Part shown: piece after piece, positions 27,913 to 37,076 of the stretch
Position numbering within the stretch: the stretch's first letter is position 1
How the letters are laid out: every line of letters starts with the position of its first letter
DNA from: Corynebacterium poyangense
GTDB lineage: Bacteria > Actinomycetota > Actinomycetes > Mycobacteriales > Mycobacteriaceae
DNA: 64,000 nucleotides
Direction: 5' to 3'
Assembly: GCF_014522205.1 (NCBI RefSeq)
Contig: NZ_CP046884.1
Location: 992,001-1,056,000 of the forward strand
Made by a program: the position numbers and the translations under genes
The notes under the pieces: generated by a model
What the model saw: only the letters and a program-made list of their open reading frames with translations
Databases searched by the model: none
Told to the model about the DNA's origin: nothing

Positions 27913-29262
27913 ATGTCCACGCAGAACTCGAATATCCCTTCCAGTGCTGGTAATTCTGGTAAAGCACCGGGGGAAGCTGTTGGTATCGCTATTCTCGGTC
28001 ACGGGACTGTGGGTCGAGAAGTCCTCCGGCTCATGGAAGAACATCGCGATGCTTTAGAGCACCGCATTGGTGGACCTATTGAAGTTCGCGGAGTCGCGGT
28101 TTCGGATAAAGAAAAGCATCGAGGCTCGGTTCCAGAAGAGCTATTAACTGATGACGCTATGACCTTAATTCAGCGAGATGATATTGACCTCGTTGTTGAA
28201 GTCATTGGCGGGATAGATTACCCGCGGCGCCTGTTACTCACCGCTCTTCAAGCTGGCAAATCAGTCGTAACTGCAAATAAAGCCCTGGTAGCTGCCCATG
28301 CTGATGAACTTGCGGAAGCTGCTGACCGGGCCAATGTGGATCTCTATTTTGAGGCTGCGGTTGCTGCTGCTATCCCCGTGGTAGGTATGTTGCGACGCTC
28401 CTTAGCTGGGGATCAAATTGAATTAGTGTCTGGAATCGTCAACGGAACTACCAATTTCATTTTGGATGCCATGGACTCCACCGGAGCATCCTATGATGAC
28501 ATGCTTAAAGAAGCGATGGCTTTAGGCTATGCCGAAGCTGACCCCACGGCTGACGTCGAAGGGCATGATGCTGCGTCCAAGGCGGCGATTCTGGCCTCCT
28601 TGGCTTTCCATACTCGCGTCAACTATGACGATGTGTACTGTGAAGGCATTTCACACATCACCGCAGAAGATATCGCCGCTGCCAAAGCAGCTGGTCAAAC
28701 CATCAAACTCTTAGCGATTTGTCAGCGTATTAGTGATGAGTCAGGGCAAGAGTATGTTTCTGCGCGAGTTCATCCCACCCTGATTAGCCGAGACCATCCT
28801 CTAGCGAGCGTAGATAAGTCTTATAATGCTGTGTTCGTTGAAGCGGAGGCAGCCGGGCGGTTGATGTTCTATGGTAACGGCGCCGGGGGAGACCCCACTG
28901 CGTCGGCAGTGCTCGGTGACATTGTGGGTGCCGCGCGCAATAAGGTTCATGGTGGGCGTGCCCCGGGAGAAAATACTTATGCTAATTTGCCGGTGGCTGA
29001 TTTTGGTCAGGTGCCTACGCGCTACCACATTGACATGGAAGTGGTAGACAAAGTAGGTGTTTTGGCTGAACTGGCCACTTTCTTTGCGGAGCGGGGAATA
29101 TCTTTGCGTACCGTGCGTCAAGAAGAACGCGGAGGTCATGCTCGGCTTATTGTGGTGACTCATACTGCCTTGGAAGCAGATTTAGCGCAATGCGTGGAAC
29201 GGCTCAAGGAGTCCACATCGGTTAAGGCTGTGAAGAGCGTACTTCGGCTTTATAGCGAATAA
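27913..29262 (+). CDS. hom: Homoserine dehydrogenase
   Basis: This 449-residue NAD(P)H-dependent enzyme reduces aspartate semialdehyde to homoserine, the entry to threonine and methionine synthesis. The nucleotide fold starts with ILGHGTVGREVLRLM, catalytic-domain motifs are GIVNGTTNFILDAMDSTGA and EADPTADVEGHDAASKAAIL, and GNGAGGDPTASAVLGDIVGA follows. The last 75 residues form an ACT domain with VGVLAELATFFAERGISLRT, the region responsible for threonine feedback inhibition in C. glutamicum. I chose ATG 27913 over a start 12 codons earlier because GGAGAACG immediately precedes it. thrB follows after 32 bases. Confidence 0.96.
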   Translation: MSTQNSNIPSSAGNSGKAPGEAVGIAILGHGTVGREVLRLMEEHRDALEHRIGGPIEVRGVAVSDKEKHRGSVPEELLTDDAMTLIQRDDIDLVVEVIGGIDYPRRLLLTALQAGKSVVTANKALVAAHADELAEAADRANVDLYFEAAVAAAIPVVGMLRRSLAGDQIELVSGIVNGTTNFILDAMDSTGASYDDMLKEAMALGYAEADPTADVEGHDAASKAAILASLAFHTRVNYDDVYCEGISHITAEDIAAAKAAGQTIKLLAICQRISDESGQEYVSARVHPTLISRDHPLASVDKSYNAVFVEAEAAGRLMFYGNGAGGDPTASAVLGDIVGAARNKVHGGRAPGENTYANLPVADFGQVPTRYHIDMEVVDKVGVLAELATFFAERGISLRTVRQEERGGHARLIVVTHTALEADLAQCVERLKESTSVKAVKSVLRLYSE

Positions 29263-29294
29263 ATCCTCTGAGACCTTAAGGGAAATGGAGAGAC

Positions 29295-30224
29295 GTGAGT
29301 ACTGAGTTAGAGATAGGGCGACGTGTACGGGTCAAGGTGCCAGCTTCCTCGGCAAATTTGGGCCCCGGCTTTGACACCCTTGGTATAGCCCTGTCTCTCT
29401 ACGACACCGTAGAAGTCGAGGTTATTGACCAGGGATTAGTGGTAGAGATTTATGGCGAAGGGGAAGATGTTTTACCCCGCGATGCTACTCATCTTGTCGT
29501 TAAAGCTATCTACTCCGGTTTGAAAGCTGCTGACGTCACTGCCCCTGGATTAAAAGTGACCTGTACGAATGCCATCCCGCAGTCTCGGGGATTGGGATCC
29601 TCAGCCTCTGCTGCTGTAGCCGGGATAGCTGCAGCCCAAGGACTAGCTGGTTTTCCCTTGACCCAACAGCAAGTGGTGCAACTATCCTCCGCCTTTGAGG
29701 GGCACCCCGATAATGCGGGTGCTTCTGCCTTGGGAAGCGGCGTAGTGTCGTGGACGGAAATCCCCGTCGATGGCCAATCTCAACCGGAATATCGAGCAGT
29801 CAGTATTCCCGTTCATCCAGATATTCACGCCACCGCTTTAGTTCCGGATTTTCATGCTTCAACCCAAGCGGTGCGTCGCGTATTGCCCAGTCATGTGACC
29901 CACATTGATGCGCGTTTTAACGTTTCTCGAACAGCCGTCATGACGGTAGCAATTCAACACCATCCAGAGTTGTTATGGGAGGGGACCAGGGATCGATTGC
30001 ACCAACCCTATCGATCTGATGTGCTTCCGGTGACTGCCGAATGGGTCAATCGCCTGCGTAATCGCGGATACGCCGCCTATCTTTCCGGCGCTGGACCCAC
30101 AATTATGGTGCTTTCAACCGAGCCGGTAGATCCAGAAATTCTTGAGGACGCCCAGGCTGCCGGGTTAAAAGTGTTAGAGCTTGATATAGCTGGTCCAGTC
30201 GGTATTGAAGTGCTCAATACCTAA
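29295..30224 (+). CDS. thrB: Homoserine kinase
   Basis: This 309-residue GHMP-family kinase phosphorylates homoserine for threonine synthesis. The N-terminal motif [20 protein letters not shown] binds homoserine, and the ATP-binding loop is [20 protein letters not shown] (about residues 95-114). A third motif, [12 protein letters not shown], lies near residue 265. The GTG start at 29295 follows GGAGAGAC. It is downstream of hom in the same operon, as in C. glutamicum. Confidence 0.96.
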   Translation: MSTELEIGRRVRVKVPASSANLGPGFDTLGIALSLYDTVEVEVIDQGLVVEIYGEGEDVLPRDATHLVVKAIYSGLKAADVTAPGLKVTCTNAIPQSRGLGSSASAAVAGIAAAQGLAGFPLTQQQVVQLSSAFEGHPDNAGASALGSGVVSWTEIPVDGQSQPEYRAVSIPVHPDIHATALVPDFHASTQAVRRVLPSHVTHIDARFNVSRTAVMTVAIQHHPELLWEGTRDRLHQPYRSDVLPVTAEWVNRLRNRGYAAYLSGAGPTIMVLSTEPVDPEILEDAQAAGLKVLELDIAGPVGIEVLNT

Positions 30225-30527
30225 TATGTCATTAGCTCTCCGCAGCCGGTCGGGGTGTGGAGGCTACTGGTGTTATTTCCCATCAACTGTCAGATTGTTC
30301 TTTCCCACGATTCTTCAATGTGAGTTGCTGGGAATGATCATTAATACCCCGGGACAACCTTCTTAGAGATCCTCTCTTCCCGGCAGCGACCTCAACTCTT
30401 TAGAAAAGATACTTTATCTATCGGGGTTTTCCTTAGATCACCGCCGTCATATCAGCACGAATGTGATTGTGCTCCACCCCGGTACGACGTGGTACCAAGT
30501 TCCCTCTGAGAATGTATAGGACTTCAG
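30225..30527. other. Intergenic region after thrB, with a probable promoter at its right end
   Basis: No gene or classical terminator is visible in this 303-base gap. It has a short palindrome GGTAC-GACGTG-GTACC at 30481-30496. TGTATAGG at 30513-30520 could be the extended -10 of the next gene, seven bases before its ATG, again suggesting a leaderless mRNA. In C. glutamicum, as I recall, the nitrate reductase genes start at this chromosomal position. Confidence 0.5.
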
Positions 30528-31193
30528 ATGTGTCAGTTTGATACCTTGGCATTAGAAAATGCGCTCGGCAAGAAGTTCGGGATCCAAGGGTGGTGGCCTG
30601 CTGAAACCACGTTTGAAATGATGCTGGGGGCAGTATTAGTGCAAAACACTCGCTGGGAGAACGTTGAGCAGTCTATTGCTCGCTTGCGCCGCTCCGGCCT
30701 GCTGAAGGGGCCAGAGATACTGAGTGAGGTTGATCCCGATATTCTTTTCCACCTCATTAGACCAAGCGGGTTTATGCGCAATAAAACAGCGGCTTGTCTG
30801 GGATTAACAACATGGTTATTAGAAAATAATCTGGATCCTGAGCACTTAGCTTCTGTTCCTATGGGCGATGAAGAGCTACACACACAACTATTAGGAATTC
30901 GAGGAATAGGCCCAGAAACCGCCGATGTCCTGATGCTATTTGGGTTTTCTCGGCCAGTTTTTGTGTGGAGCACCTATGCCCGACGCTTACTTTCCAAAAT
31001 CATGAATCCGGATATTGAGAAACTTAGCTATGAACAATGTCGGCGTCGATTTCCCGTGACCCTTCCCCCAGATATCTCACGGGCACAGGAGCTTCATGCC
31101 TTAATAGTGGCGGCCGGAAAATGGGCCTATCGTCATGGTTGGGAAGAAATTATGACTGTCTATGATGACGCGGAAAAATCCGCACGCTGCTAG
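30528..31193 (+). CDS. Endonuclease III-related HhH-GPD protein with altered catalytic site
   Basis: This protein of 221 residues has the endonuclease III fold: FEMMLGAVLVQNTRWENVEQ near residue 30 and the helix-hairpin-helix LLGIRGIGPETADVLML (about 124-140). Two features are unusual. The catalytic aspartate of the family (VDTH or VDAYTRR) is replaced by serine in FVWSTYARR, and the C-terminal four-cysteine iron-sulfur cluster is absent. It may be a DNA-binding relic, a glycosylase with another mechanism, or non-catalytic. The last 44 bases overlap the convergent modBC gene. The gene probably has a leaderless transcript. Confidence 0.8.
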   Translation: MCQFDTLALENALGKKFGIQGWWPAETTFEMMLGAVLVQNTRWENVEQSIARLRRSGLLKGPEILSEVDPDILFHLIRPSGFMRNKTAACLGLTTWLLENNLDPEHLASVPMGDEELHTQLLGIRGIGPETADVLMLFGFSRPVFVWSTYARRLLSKIMNPDIEKLSYEQCRRRFPVTLPPDISRAQELHALIVAAGKWAYRHGWEEIMTVYDDAEKSARC

Positions 31194-33069
31194 CTTTTGT
31201 CCGTGCAATTACTTCCGTGCCTTCCCTGATGTGGAGCTTTATGAGCGCTTGTTGGGTGATAGTGGCTTGAATTCCTAAGGGATCTAAGAAAAGAGTGACC
31301 AAGGTGGAGCCAGGGTGGGAATAGGTACTACTGACACGGCAGATCCAGTGATTACGAGGAGAATATCGTTTATCACCATGAGCTCTAAGGTCAGTAGAAA
31401 TCATGACGGATTCCGGAGAGAAGATAGCAACCGCCTTGTGTCCTAAACCAAGATCCTCACCACTGTCGTTGATTCCAAACAGATCCAGGTTTTCGGTGAC
31501 TATATGGCATAGATCCTGCTCAACTGAAGTTATTTCTCCTTCTATCCGGTTGAGTCCAGCAATACGTGCAGAGAAATCATCGGGTGGGTAGGTGAGAAGC
31601 TCGTTAGTGCTTCCTTGAGCAACACATTCTCCCTTGTCCAGTATGACCAGGTGTTGGGACAAGCTGGCAATATCAACGGGATTATGGCTGATGAGAATGG
31701 TTGTTCTATCTTCGGCGACTGCCCGGAGAAGGTGGCGCCATCGACTGGCTGAACGGTTGTCAACTGCGGCTAGTGGCTCATCTAAAATCAGCGCTTGAGG
31801 TCGGGTACTAAGTGCCCTCAACAGCGCCACTTGGGCAGCTTGCCCCCCAGACAACTCAGTGGTCAGCGTGGATGCTAAGTCCGATAAACCAGCCGCTGAT
31901 AACAATTCTAAAGAGTATTTCTTATCTCTATTAACCATGGACAGCGTCGTGAGAACTGTTCTATGCGGGGGGAGACCGGGATTCTGACTCAACAGGATAA
32001 TTCCGCGACGGTGTGAGGGCATCCGATCAATCCAGGTAAGTCGAGAATCTTGTCTTCGCACCCCTATTAGACGTTGACTATCCCGAATTCGGCCTGCAAT
32101 GGTAGCTGCCAGAGTTGATTTCCCGGAACCGTTTTCTCCAATTACCGCTGATACCGCCTGACCGGGGAAAATAATGTCCCCGCAGTGGATTTCTGGTCCG
32201 GATTGACTGGGTTTGGAGAGGGTTCGCAGGCGATGAGCGTCAAGTTTGCCTAGGCGGTGGGGCCGTGGTTGAGATGGGCGTCGGATAACAAAAGGCAAAG
32301 ATGCGATACACAGCACGATGACGGCGAGGGTGATGAGCAGGAATGCAAGAGCATAGGCCCGCTCTTGATTTGTTTCCCGCTCCAGATAGATGCCTAAGGG
32401 CAAGGTCCGCGTTACTCCGGGAAGTGAGCCAGCGAAGGTGAGAGTGGTTCCGAATTCTCCGAGTGAGCGGGCGAATGCTAAACCGGCGCCGGTGGCCACC
32501 GAACCAGAGATCGCAGGAAGGACAATGCGGCTGGTTATGCGGAAAGGAGACATGCCGAGTGTTGCCGCAGAGTACACAATCTCTTTGTCGAGTTGGCGTA
32601 GGGCGGCGTCGACGGTGACGATGACGAATGGCAAGGTAATGAAAACATGGGCCATGACGACGCCGGAAAAAGTAAAAGCGAAGTTGAGATGGAGGAATTG
32701 TAAGAGGGGAGAAAGAAGTCCGTGATATCCGGCGAAAGCACTCAGCGCAAGACCTGCGACGACGGGAGGCATAGCTAGGGGGAGGAGGACGAAAACTCGA
32801 ACCATGTTGGCTCCTCGATGAAATCCCTGAAGCGCTACTGCCATAGGAACCCCCAGTATCACGGCAATGGCGGTTGATTGTGCTGCTGCAGCGAGACTGA
32901 GAAGGAGCATCTGTTGAGTCACTGGCTCAGCAACGATGCGGGTCAATTCGGCCCAAGGAACCCGTCCCAGCAGGGATACGATGGGCATGGTGATGAAGAG
33001 AAAAGACATCCCGGCAATAAATTGCGCTAGCTTCGGCGTGCGGGGAGGAAGATAGGAAAGAGAAGCCAT
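31150..33069 (-). CDS. modBC: Molybdate ABC transporter, fused permease and ATPase
   Basis: This is a single 639-residue protein joining the two inner components of a molybdate importer. Residues 1-265 form the ModB-type permease with about five to six helices and the cytoplasmic EAA-like loop AATLGMSPFRI. Residues about 285-490 are the ModC-type ATPase: Walker A GENGSGKST (near 310), signature LSGGQAAQ (near 405), Walker B ALILDEPLAAVD (near 426) and the switch histidine in LISHNP. A TOBE-like molybdate-binding domain ends the protein. It lies 12 bases downstream of modA. Its 3' end overlaps the convergent HhH-GPD gene. Confidence 0.88.
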   Translation of the reverse strand: MASLSYLPPRTPKLAQFIAGMSFLFITMPIVSLLGRVPWAELTRIVAEPVTQQMLLLSLAAAAQSTAIAVILGVPMAVALQGFHRGANMVRVFVLLPLAMPPVVAGLALSAFAGYHGLLSPLLQFLHLNFAFTFSGVVMAHVFITLPFVIVTVDAALRQLDKEIVYSAATLGMSPFRITSRIVLPAISGSVATGAGLAFARSLGEFGTTLTFAGSLPGVTRTLPLGIYLERETNQERAYALAFLLITLAVIVLCIASLPFVIRRPSQPRPHRLGKLDAHRLRTLSKPSQSGPEIHCGDIIFPGQAVSAVIGENGSGKSTLAATIAGRIRDSQRLIGVRRQDSRLTWIDRMPSHRRGIILLSQNPGLPPHRTVLTTLSMVNRDKKYSLELLSAAGLSDLASTLTTELSGGQAAQVALLRALSTRPQALILDEPLAAVDNRSASRWRHLLRAVAEDRTTILISHNPVDIASLSQHLVILDKGECVAQGSTNELLTYPPDDFSARIAGLNRIEGEITSVEQDLCHIVTENLDLFGINDSGEDLGLGHKAVAIFSPESVMISTDLRAHGDKRYSPRNHWICRVSSTYSHPGSTLVTLFLDPLGIQATITQQALIKLHIREGTEVIARTKASSVRIFPRHHRQS

Positions 33070-33081
33070 ATTTCGCAGAAA

Positions 33082-33855
33082 CTATTCTTTAACCGGCGTG
33101 AAACCGTACTTTTCCCACAAAGAATCAGAATCATCGGAACTTAATAGATTCACCAGGTTTAAGGCTTCCTCTGGATGCTCGCTGTTATTTGTTGGGGCGA
33201 CGAGAATTTCATTCGCATATTTTTCTGCCCCCGGTAATTCCACATAATCAAGACGGTCTTGGGCGGAGAGATAATCAGTCTTGTAGACAAAGGCAACGTC
33301 TGCATCTCCGGAGAGAACTTTACCCAGTGCGTCGGAAACGGAATGCTCTAGGGATACCGGGGCAATATCCAGATGGTTATGGGTGATTACTTGCTGGGCT
33401 ACTGCGCCGCACGGTACTTGGGGATCACACAGCACTACCCGCATGTGCTGTAGCTGGGTCAGATCTTTGATCTTTTCTCCTGATCCTCGCGGCGTGACCG
33501 CAACCAAAACATTGGTGGCAGCCGGAACTAGGTCATGGACTACTTCACGGGCAATGGCATCATCCATGGTGCGGCGATCAGCTGTGATTAACACATCGCC
33601 AGGCGAACCATCAACCAGTTGTTGGACCAGAGTGGAGGAACCAGCATTAACAAAATTTAAGGTCAGCGGATGAGGGAGATGATTGACCTTATCATTGAGA
33701 TCGTCATTCAAGACTCGGGTTGACGCAGCACCGAGCACCGTTAACGTCGTGGAATCTGGAGAACTAGCCTCGTTGTCTGACGGGGCACAGGCGCTTAAGG
33801 CAAGGCTTGATCCCAGCGCTAGAGCCGCCAATGCTGGTCTGCTGAATTTATTCAT
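33082..33855 (-). CDS. modA: Molybdate-binding lipoprotein
   Basis: This 257-residue substrate-binding lipoprotein for molybdate import starts at ATG 33855 with a signal peptide ending in the lipobox LSAC. The mature part shows the ModA pattern: TVLGAASTRVLNDDL, FVNAGSSTLVQQLVDGSPGDVLITAD and DADVAFVYKTDYL. AGGTAGGAAAA precedes the ATG as ribosome-binding site, and an upstream in-frame start at 33912 is rejected because the signal peptide would be buried. The promoter region contains a near-consensus DtxR-type iron box. It is transcribed together with modBC. Confidence 0.9.
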   Translation of the reverse strand: MNKFSRPALAALALGSSLALSACAPSDNEASSPDSTTLTVLGAASTRVLNDDLNDKVNHLPHPLTLNFVNAGSSTLVQQLVDGSPGDVLITADRRTMDDAIAREVVHDLVPAATNVLVAVTPRGSGEKIKDLTQLQHMRVVLCDPQVPCGAVAQQVITHNHLDIAPVSLEHSVSDALGKVLSGDADVAFVYKTDYLSAQDRLDYVELPGAEKYANEILVAPTNNSEHPEEALNLVNLLSSDDSDSLWEKYGFTPVKE

Positions 33856-33894
33856 TTTTCCTACCTTCAGATAGTTAATTCCTCGCCATTGCTC

Positions 33895-33913
33895 TGAGTT
33901 TAGCCTAACCATA
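33895..33913 (-). promoter_or_regulatory. DtxR-like iron box upstream of modA
   Basis: TGAGTTTAGCCTAACCATA matches 16 of 19 positions of the consensus I recall for DtxR, TWAGGTWAGSCTWACCTWA, including the central core TTAGCCTAACC. On the coding strand the site overlaps TAAACT, a plausible -10 for modA, so bound repressor would block transcription. This site is 40 bases from the modA ATG. Confidence 0.6.
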
Positions 33914-34021
33914 GACGCTGGTAGTGCTGACGGTACACCCAGAAATAGGTCTTGAGATGACTCGGGAGAAATAAAAGTATCCCTATACTGCTATCAACTT
34001 CCGCTTTGCTGTGCTTAAGTT

Positions 34022-35914
34022 ATGTGTATGAGATCACAAAGGAATTTTACATTGAAACGCCCTGTGGCGGCTTTGATCTTGACTCTGGGAATGGGGTTGA
34101 CCGCTTGTCAATCAGCTCCACCTCAGAATGAGGAGGGTACCCAAGCGTCAGAAAAGAACGCAGTTGCGATGGCCTCATGCGACAGTATCAATCCGGATAG
34201 TGCTCAATCAGGTGACGGACAGAAGAGTGAGGACCGGGACATAGGCGTCGCACCAGAGATTTCCACGGGATACCGCGAAGGAATGAAGGCTGCCCAAGCG
34301 AAAAGTTATGCGGTGGCTACCGCTAATCCTTTGGCCTCACGCGCAGCGTGCCAGGTTTTAGCGCAAGGAGGCTCAGCTGCGGATGCTGTTATTGCTGCTC
34401 AATTTGTTTTGGGGTTAAGCGAGCCACAATCCTCAGGGATCGGCGGGGGCGGGTATTTGCTTTATTATGATCATCAGTCTGGTGAGACCACGGCCATTGA
34501 TGGTCGGGAAAAAGCCCCGAGTGCGGCGAAAAACGACTATCTTGTTGGCGCGCAGCCGGATGCACGTCGCTCCGGTCGTTCTATTGGGGTGCCGGGGATA
34601 GTGGCGGCCTTAGGAATAGCTCAGGATAAATTTGCTAGGCATAGTTGGGCTGAAAATCTAGAACCTGCTCGGGCGCTGGCCGCTGAGGGCTTTGTTGTCA
34701 GTCCGAGGTTGGCAGCCTCATTAAAGGATGCTGAGGCTGATTTAGCTGTAGATCCCGACGCCCACGCGTACTTCTCTCAAGCAAAAGAGGGGGAGAAGTT
34801 AGCAAACCCGGCCTATGCCGAAACAATTAAGAGCTTGCAAGAAAATGGTCCTCAGTCCTTTTATCAACCTGATGGTCCCATTGCCCAAGCGATAGTAAAT
34901 AAAGCTCGTTCCGGGCGAGGCGGAGTAACCCCCAGCGAGATGACTACCGACGACATTGCCCATTATCAGCCTGTAGTCACTAAGGCTATGTGCGCCCCTT
35001 ATCGAGATAAAAAGCTATGTGGGATGCCACCGTCGTCCTCGGGTGGAATTGCGGTTCTCGAGACAATGGGAATTTTGGATAACTTCAACCTTTCCCAACA
35101 CCAACCAACCGAGGAAGGCATTCCCGACGCTCAAGCCGTACATCTCATTTCCGAAGCTGAGCGCCTCGCCTATGCGGATCGAGATGCCTATGCGGCAGAT
35201 CCTGCTTGGGTAAACGTTCCCGAGCAATTACTCACTGGGGACCAAGATTATTACCGCCAACGATCTGCCAAGATTGACCCCGATAAAGCGATGGGTAAAG
35301 CCGAACCTGGACTTGGGGGCAGTGTTGCTAAACCGCTACCTGAGCACGGCACCAGTCATATTAGTGTCATTGATAAGGAAGGAAACGCGGCGAGCTTGAC
35401 GACGTCGGTGGAGGCTGCTTTTGGATCCTTCCACATGACAAAGGGGTTTATTTTGAATAATCAGCTGACTGATTTTCAAGCTGACCCCACGCCCGCGCCT
35501 AATGTTCCTGATGGGAATAAACGCCCCCGGTCATCAATGAGCCCCATGTTGGTTTTCGATGATCAAGGCAAACTCAATATGGTGTTGGGTTCTCCAGGTG
35601 GTTCGTTGATTATCCAATACGTGGTGAAAACACTGGTCAACATGGTGGATTGGAAGCAGGATCCTCAGCAAGCTATCAACGCACCGAACTTCGGAGCGAT
35701 GAATGGGAAACCCACCACACTTGGCTCAGAACATCCTGCTATCAAGAACAATCCCGACGTCGATGCGTTGATCAAAGCCTTGCAGGATAAAGGGCATGAG
35801 GTGAAAGAAGAAGACCAAACCAGTGGATTGTCAGTGTTGGTTGTCCAACCAGACGGCAGCATTCTTGGTGGAGCTGATCCGCGCCGAGAAGGCGTGGTTT
35901 TAGGAGACGGCTAA
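34022..35914 (+). CDS. ggt: Gamma-glutamyltranspeptidase (lipoprotein)
   Basis: This 630-residue autoprocessing N-terminal nucleophile hydrolase cleaves or transfers the gamma-glutamyl group of glutathione-like peptides outside the membrane. The signal peptide ends in the lipobox LTAC (about residue 29), so it should be lipid-anchored. The large-subunit motif QFVLGLSEPQSSGIGGGGYL is near residue 120. The processing site is before Thr444 in GTSHISVIDKEGNAASLT, followed by the small-subunit motif RPRSSMSPMLVF and GSPGGSLI. The ATG at 34028 is an alternative start. It lies divergent from modA and convergent with mobA. Confidence 0.92.
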   Translation: MCMRSQRNFTLKRPVAALILTLGMGLTACQSAPPQNEEGTQASEKNAVAMASCDSINPDSAQSGDGQKSEDRDIGVAPEISTGYREGMKAAQAKSYAVATANPLASRAACQVLAQGGSAADAVIAAQFVLGLSEPQSSGIGGGGYLLYYDHQSGETTAIDGREKAPSAAKNDYLVGAQPDARRSGRSIGVPGIVAALGIAQDKFARHSWAENLEPARALAAEGFVVSPRLAASLKDAEADLAVDPDAHAYFSQAKEGEKLANPAYAETIKSLQENGPQSFYQPDGPIAQAIVNKARSGRGGVTPSEMTTDDIAHYQPVVTKAMCAPYRDKKLCGMPPSSSGGIAVLETMGILDNFNLSQHQPTEEGIPDAQAVHLISEAERLAYADRDAYAADPAWVNVPEQLLTGDQDYYRQRSAKIDPDKAMGKAEPGLGGSVAKPLPEHGTSHISVIDKEGNAASLTTSVEAAFGSFHMTKGFILNNQLTDFQADPTPAPNVPDGNKRPRSSMSPMLVFDDQGKLNMVLGSPGGSLIIQYVVKTLVNMVDWKQDPQQAINAPNFGAMNGKPTTLGSEHPAIKNNPDVDALIKALQDKGHEVKEEDQTSGLSVLVVQPDGSILGGADPRREGVVLGDG

Positions 35915-36526
35915 TTATTCCATCTGGTGGTCTTCGTCGGGGAACTCGGCAAGGTCAGAGGGGGTGTCATAATCTTTCTCCTGGCCCGTTCCCTGGATAA
36001 TGATGATCTCATTCCTGGCGGGCCACAATGCCTTCAGCGGTGCATGGGCAGTTTCGAGTTGGTCGAAAATCTCCCATAGCTTATCGGTACGCCATGCCGT
36101 ACACAGTGGTTCTAGATGTCCTGATGGGGAAGAAATAGCGGCTACCTGGGCGTGAGGTGCGGCTGAGAGGGCAGTCAATAACTTCGGGATTAAGCGAGCT
36201 GACTGCGGGGCATCAACAGCCAACACCACGGTGGTGGCCGCTGCGTGGTCAGATAGGGCAACGACCCCGGCATGAAAAGCGGCCAGTGGTCCAGAAAAGG
36301 GGGGAGTTTCAGAAACCAAGGTGATGGTGGGATACAGTGGCAAGGGCCGAGAACTAACGACCACAATCTGGTGTACCTCCTTGATTCCGGCTAGATCTTC
36401 GAGGAGGCGGTCAAGAAACCGTTTGCCATTGATGGTGATAAGGGCTTTATCCTTACCCCCCATTCTTGTGCCTTGCCCTCCAGCAAGGATAACAACATCA
36501 ACCCCAGGGTGCGCGATCTGTGCCAT
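35915..36526 (-). CDS. mobA: Molybdenum cofactor guanylyltransferase
   Basis: This 203-residue nucleotidyltransferase attaches GMP to molybdopterin-bound molybdenum to form the bis-MGD type of cofactor. The nucleotide-binding motif is VILAGGQGTRMGGKDKALI at the N-terminus, with VVLAVDAPQSARLIPKLL (metal-site Asp) near residue 110 and SSPSGHLEPLCTAWR following. The ATG overlaps no other gene and lies 12 bases downstream of moaC. The motifs fit a true MobA and not MocA, but the paralogues are hard to separate. Its last codon abuts the convergent ggt stop. Confidence 0.88.
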   Translation of the reverse strand: MAQIAHPGVDVVILAGGQGTRMGGKDKALITINGKRFLDRLLEDLAGIKEVHQIVVVSSRPLPLYPTITLVSETPPFSGPLAAFHAGVVALSDHAAATTVVLAVDAPQSARLIPKLLTALSAAPHAQVAAISSPSGHLEPLCTAWRTDKLWEIFDQLETAHAPLKALWPARNEIIIIQGTGQEKDYDTPSDLAEFPDEDHQME

Positions 36527-36538
36527 GGGTCAGGAGAC

Positions 36539-37045
36539 CTAGTGCTGATCGACTTCACGAAGTTGAGGTAGCTGGCGTGACCAGTCACCACTGCGACCGC
36601 CGGTTTTAGCCACTATGCCGCAGCGGCGAATATAGGCGGAACGATCTACTCCTTTAACCATGTCAATGAGGGCTAGAGCAGCAATACTCACCGCGCTGAG
36701 AGCCTCCATTTCCACCCCGGTCCTATCCGCGGTGCGGACGGTAGCGCTAATAGCTACGTGGTCATCACCCACCTCAAGGTTGACCTCCGCACCATGCACC
36801 CCGATGGTGTGGGCAAGGGGAAGTAAATCAGGGACCTTCTTTGCCGCCTGGATCCCAGCAATGCGGGCTACCGCGAGGACATCTCCTTTCGGAACCGTGC
36901 CGGTTCGCAAAGCATCAATAATTTCCGAGGAGCACACAACCTCTCCGACGGCGGTGGCTTCCCGAACGGTCGGTGTTTTTGCCGTAACATCCACCATGCG
37001 AGCTTCGCCGCGGGAATCGACATGAGTAAATAGGGATCGTGACAT
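36539..37045 (-). CDS. moaC: Cyclic pyranopterin monophosphate synthase
   Basis: This 168-residue enzyme acts with MoaA in the first step of molybdenum-cofactor synthesis, converting the GTP-derived intermediate to cyclic pyranopterin monophosphate. Diagnostic motifs are MVDVTAKTPTVREATA, KGDVLAVARIAGIQAAKK, DLLPLAHTIGVHGAEV and GVEMEALSAVSIAALALIDM followed by KGVDRS, with the essential lysine and histidine seen. It is 31 bases downstream of moeA and upstream of mobA in the same direction. Confidence 0.95.
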   Translation of the reverse strand: MSRSLFTHVDSRGEARMVDVTAKTPTVREATAVGEVVCSSEIIDALRTGTVPKGDVLAVARIAGIQAAKKVPDLLPLAHTIGVHGAEVNLEVGDDHVAISATVRTADRTGVEMEALSAVSIAALALIDMVKGVDRSAYIRRCGIVAKTGGRSGDWSRQLPQLREVDQH

Positions 37046-37076
37046 CGAAATCCTTAAACCTCTTTCTAATGTTGAC

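Noticed and set aside
30459..30474. TGTGATTGTGCTCCAC as a GlxR (CRP-type) site.
   Set aside because: Only the left half matches; the right half TCCAC departs from TCACA.
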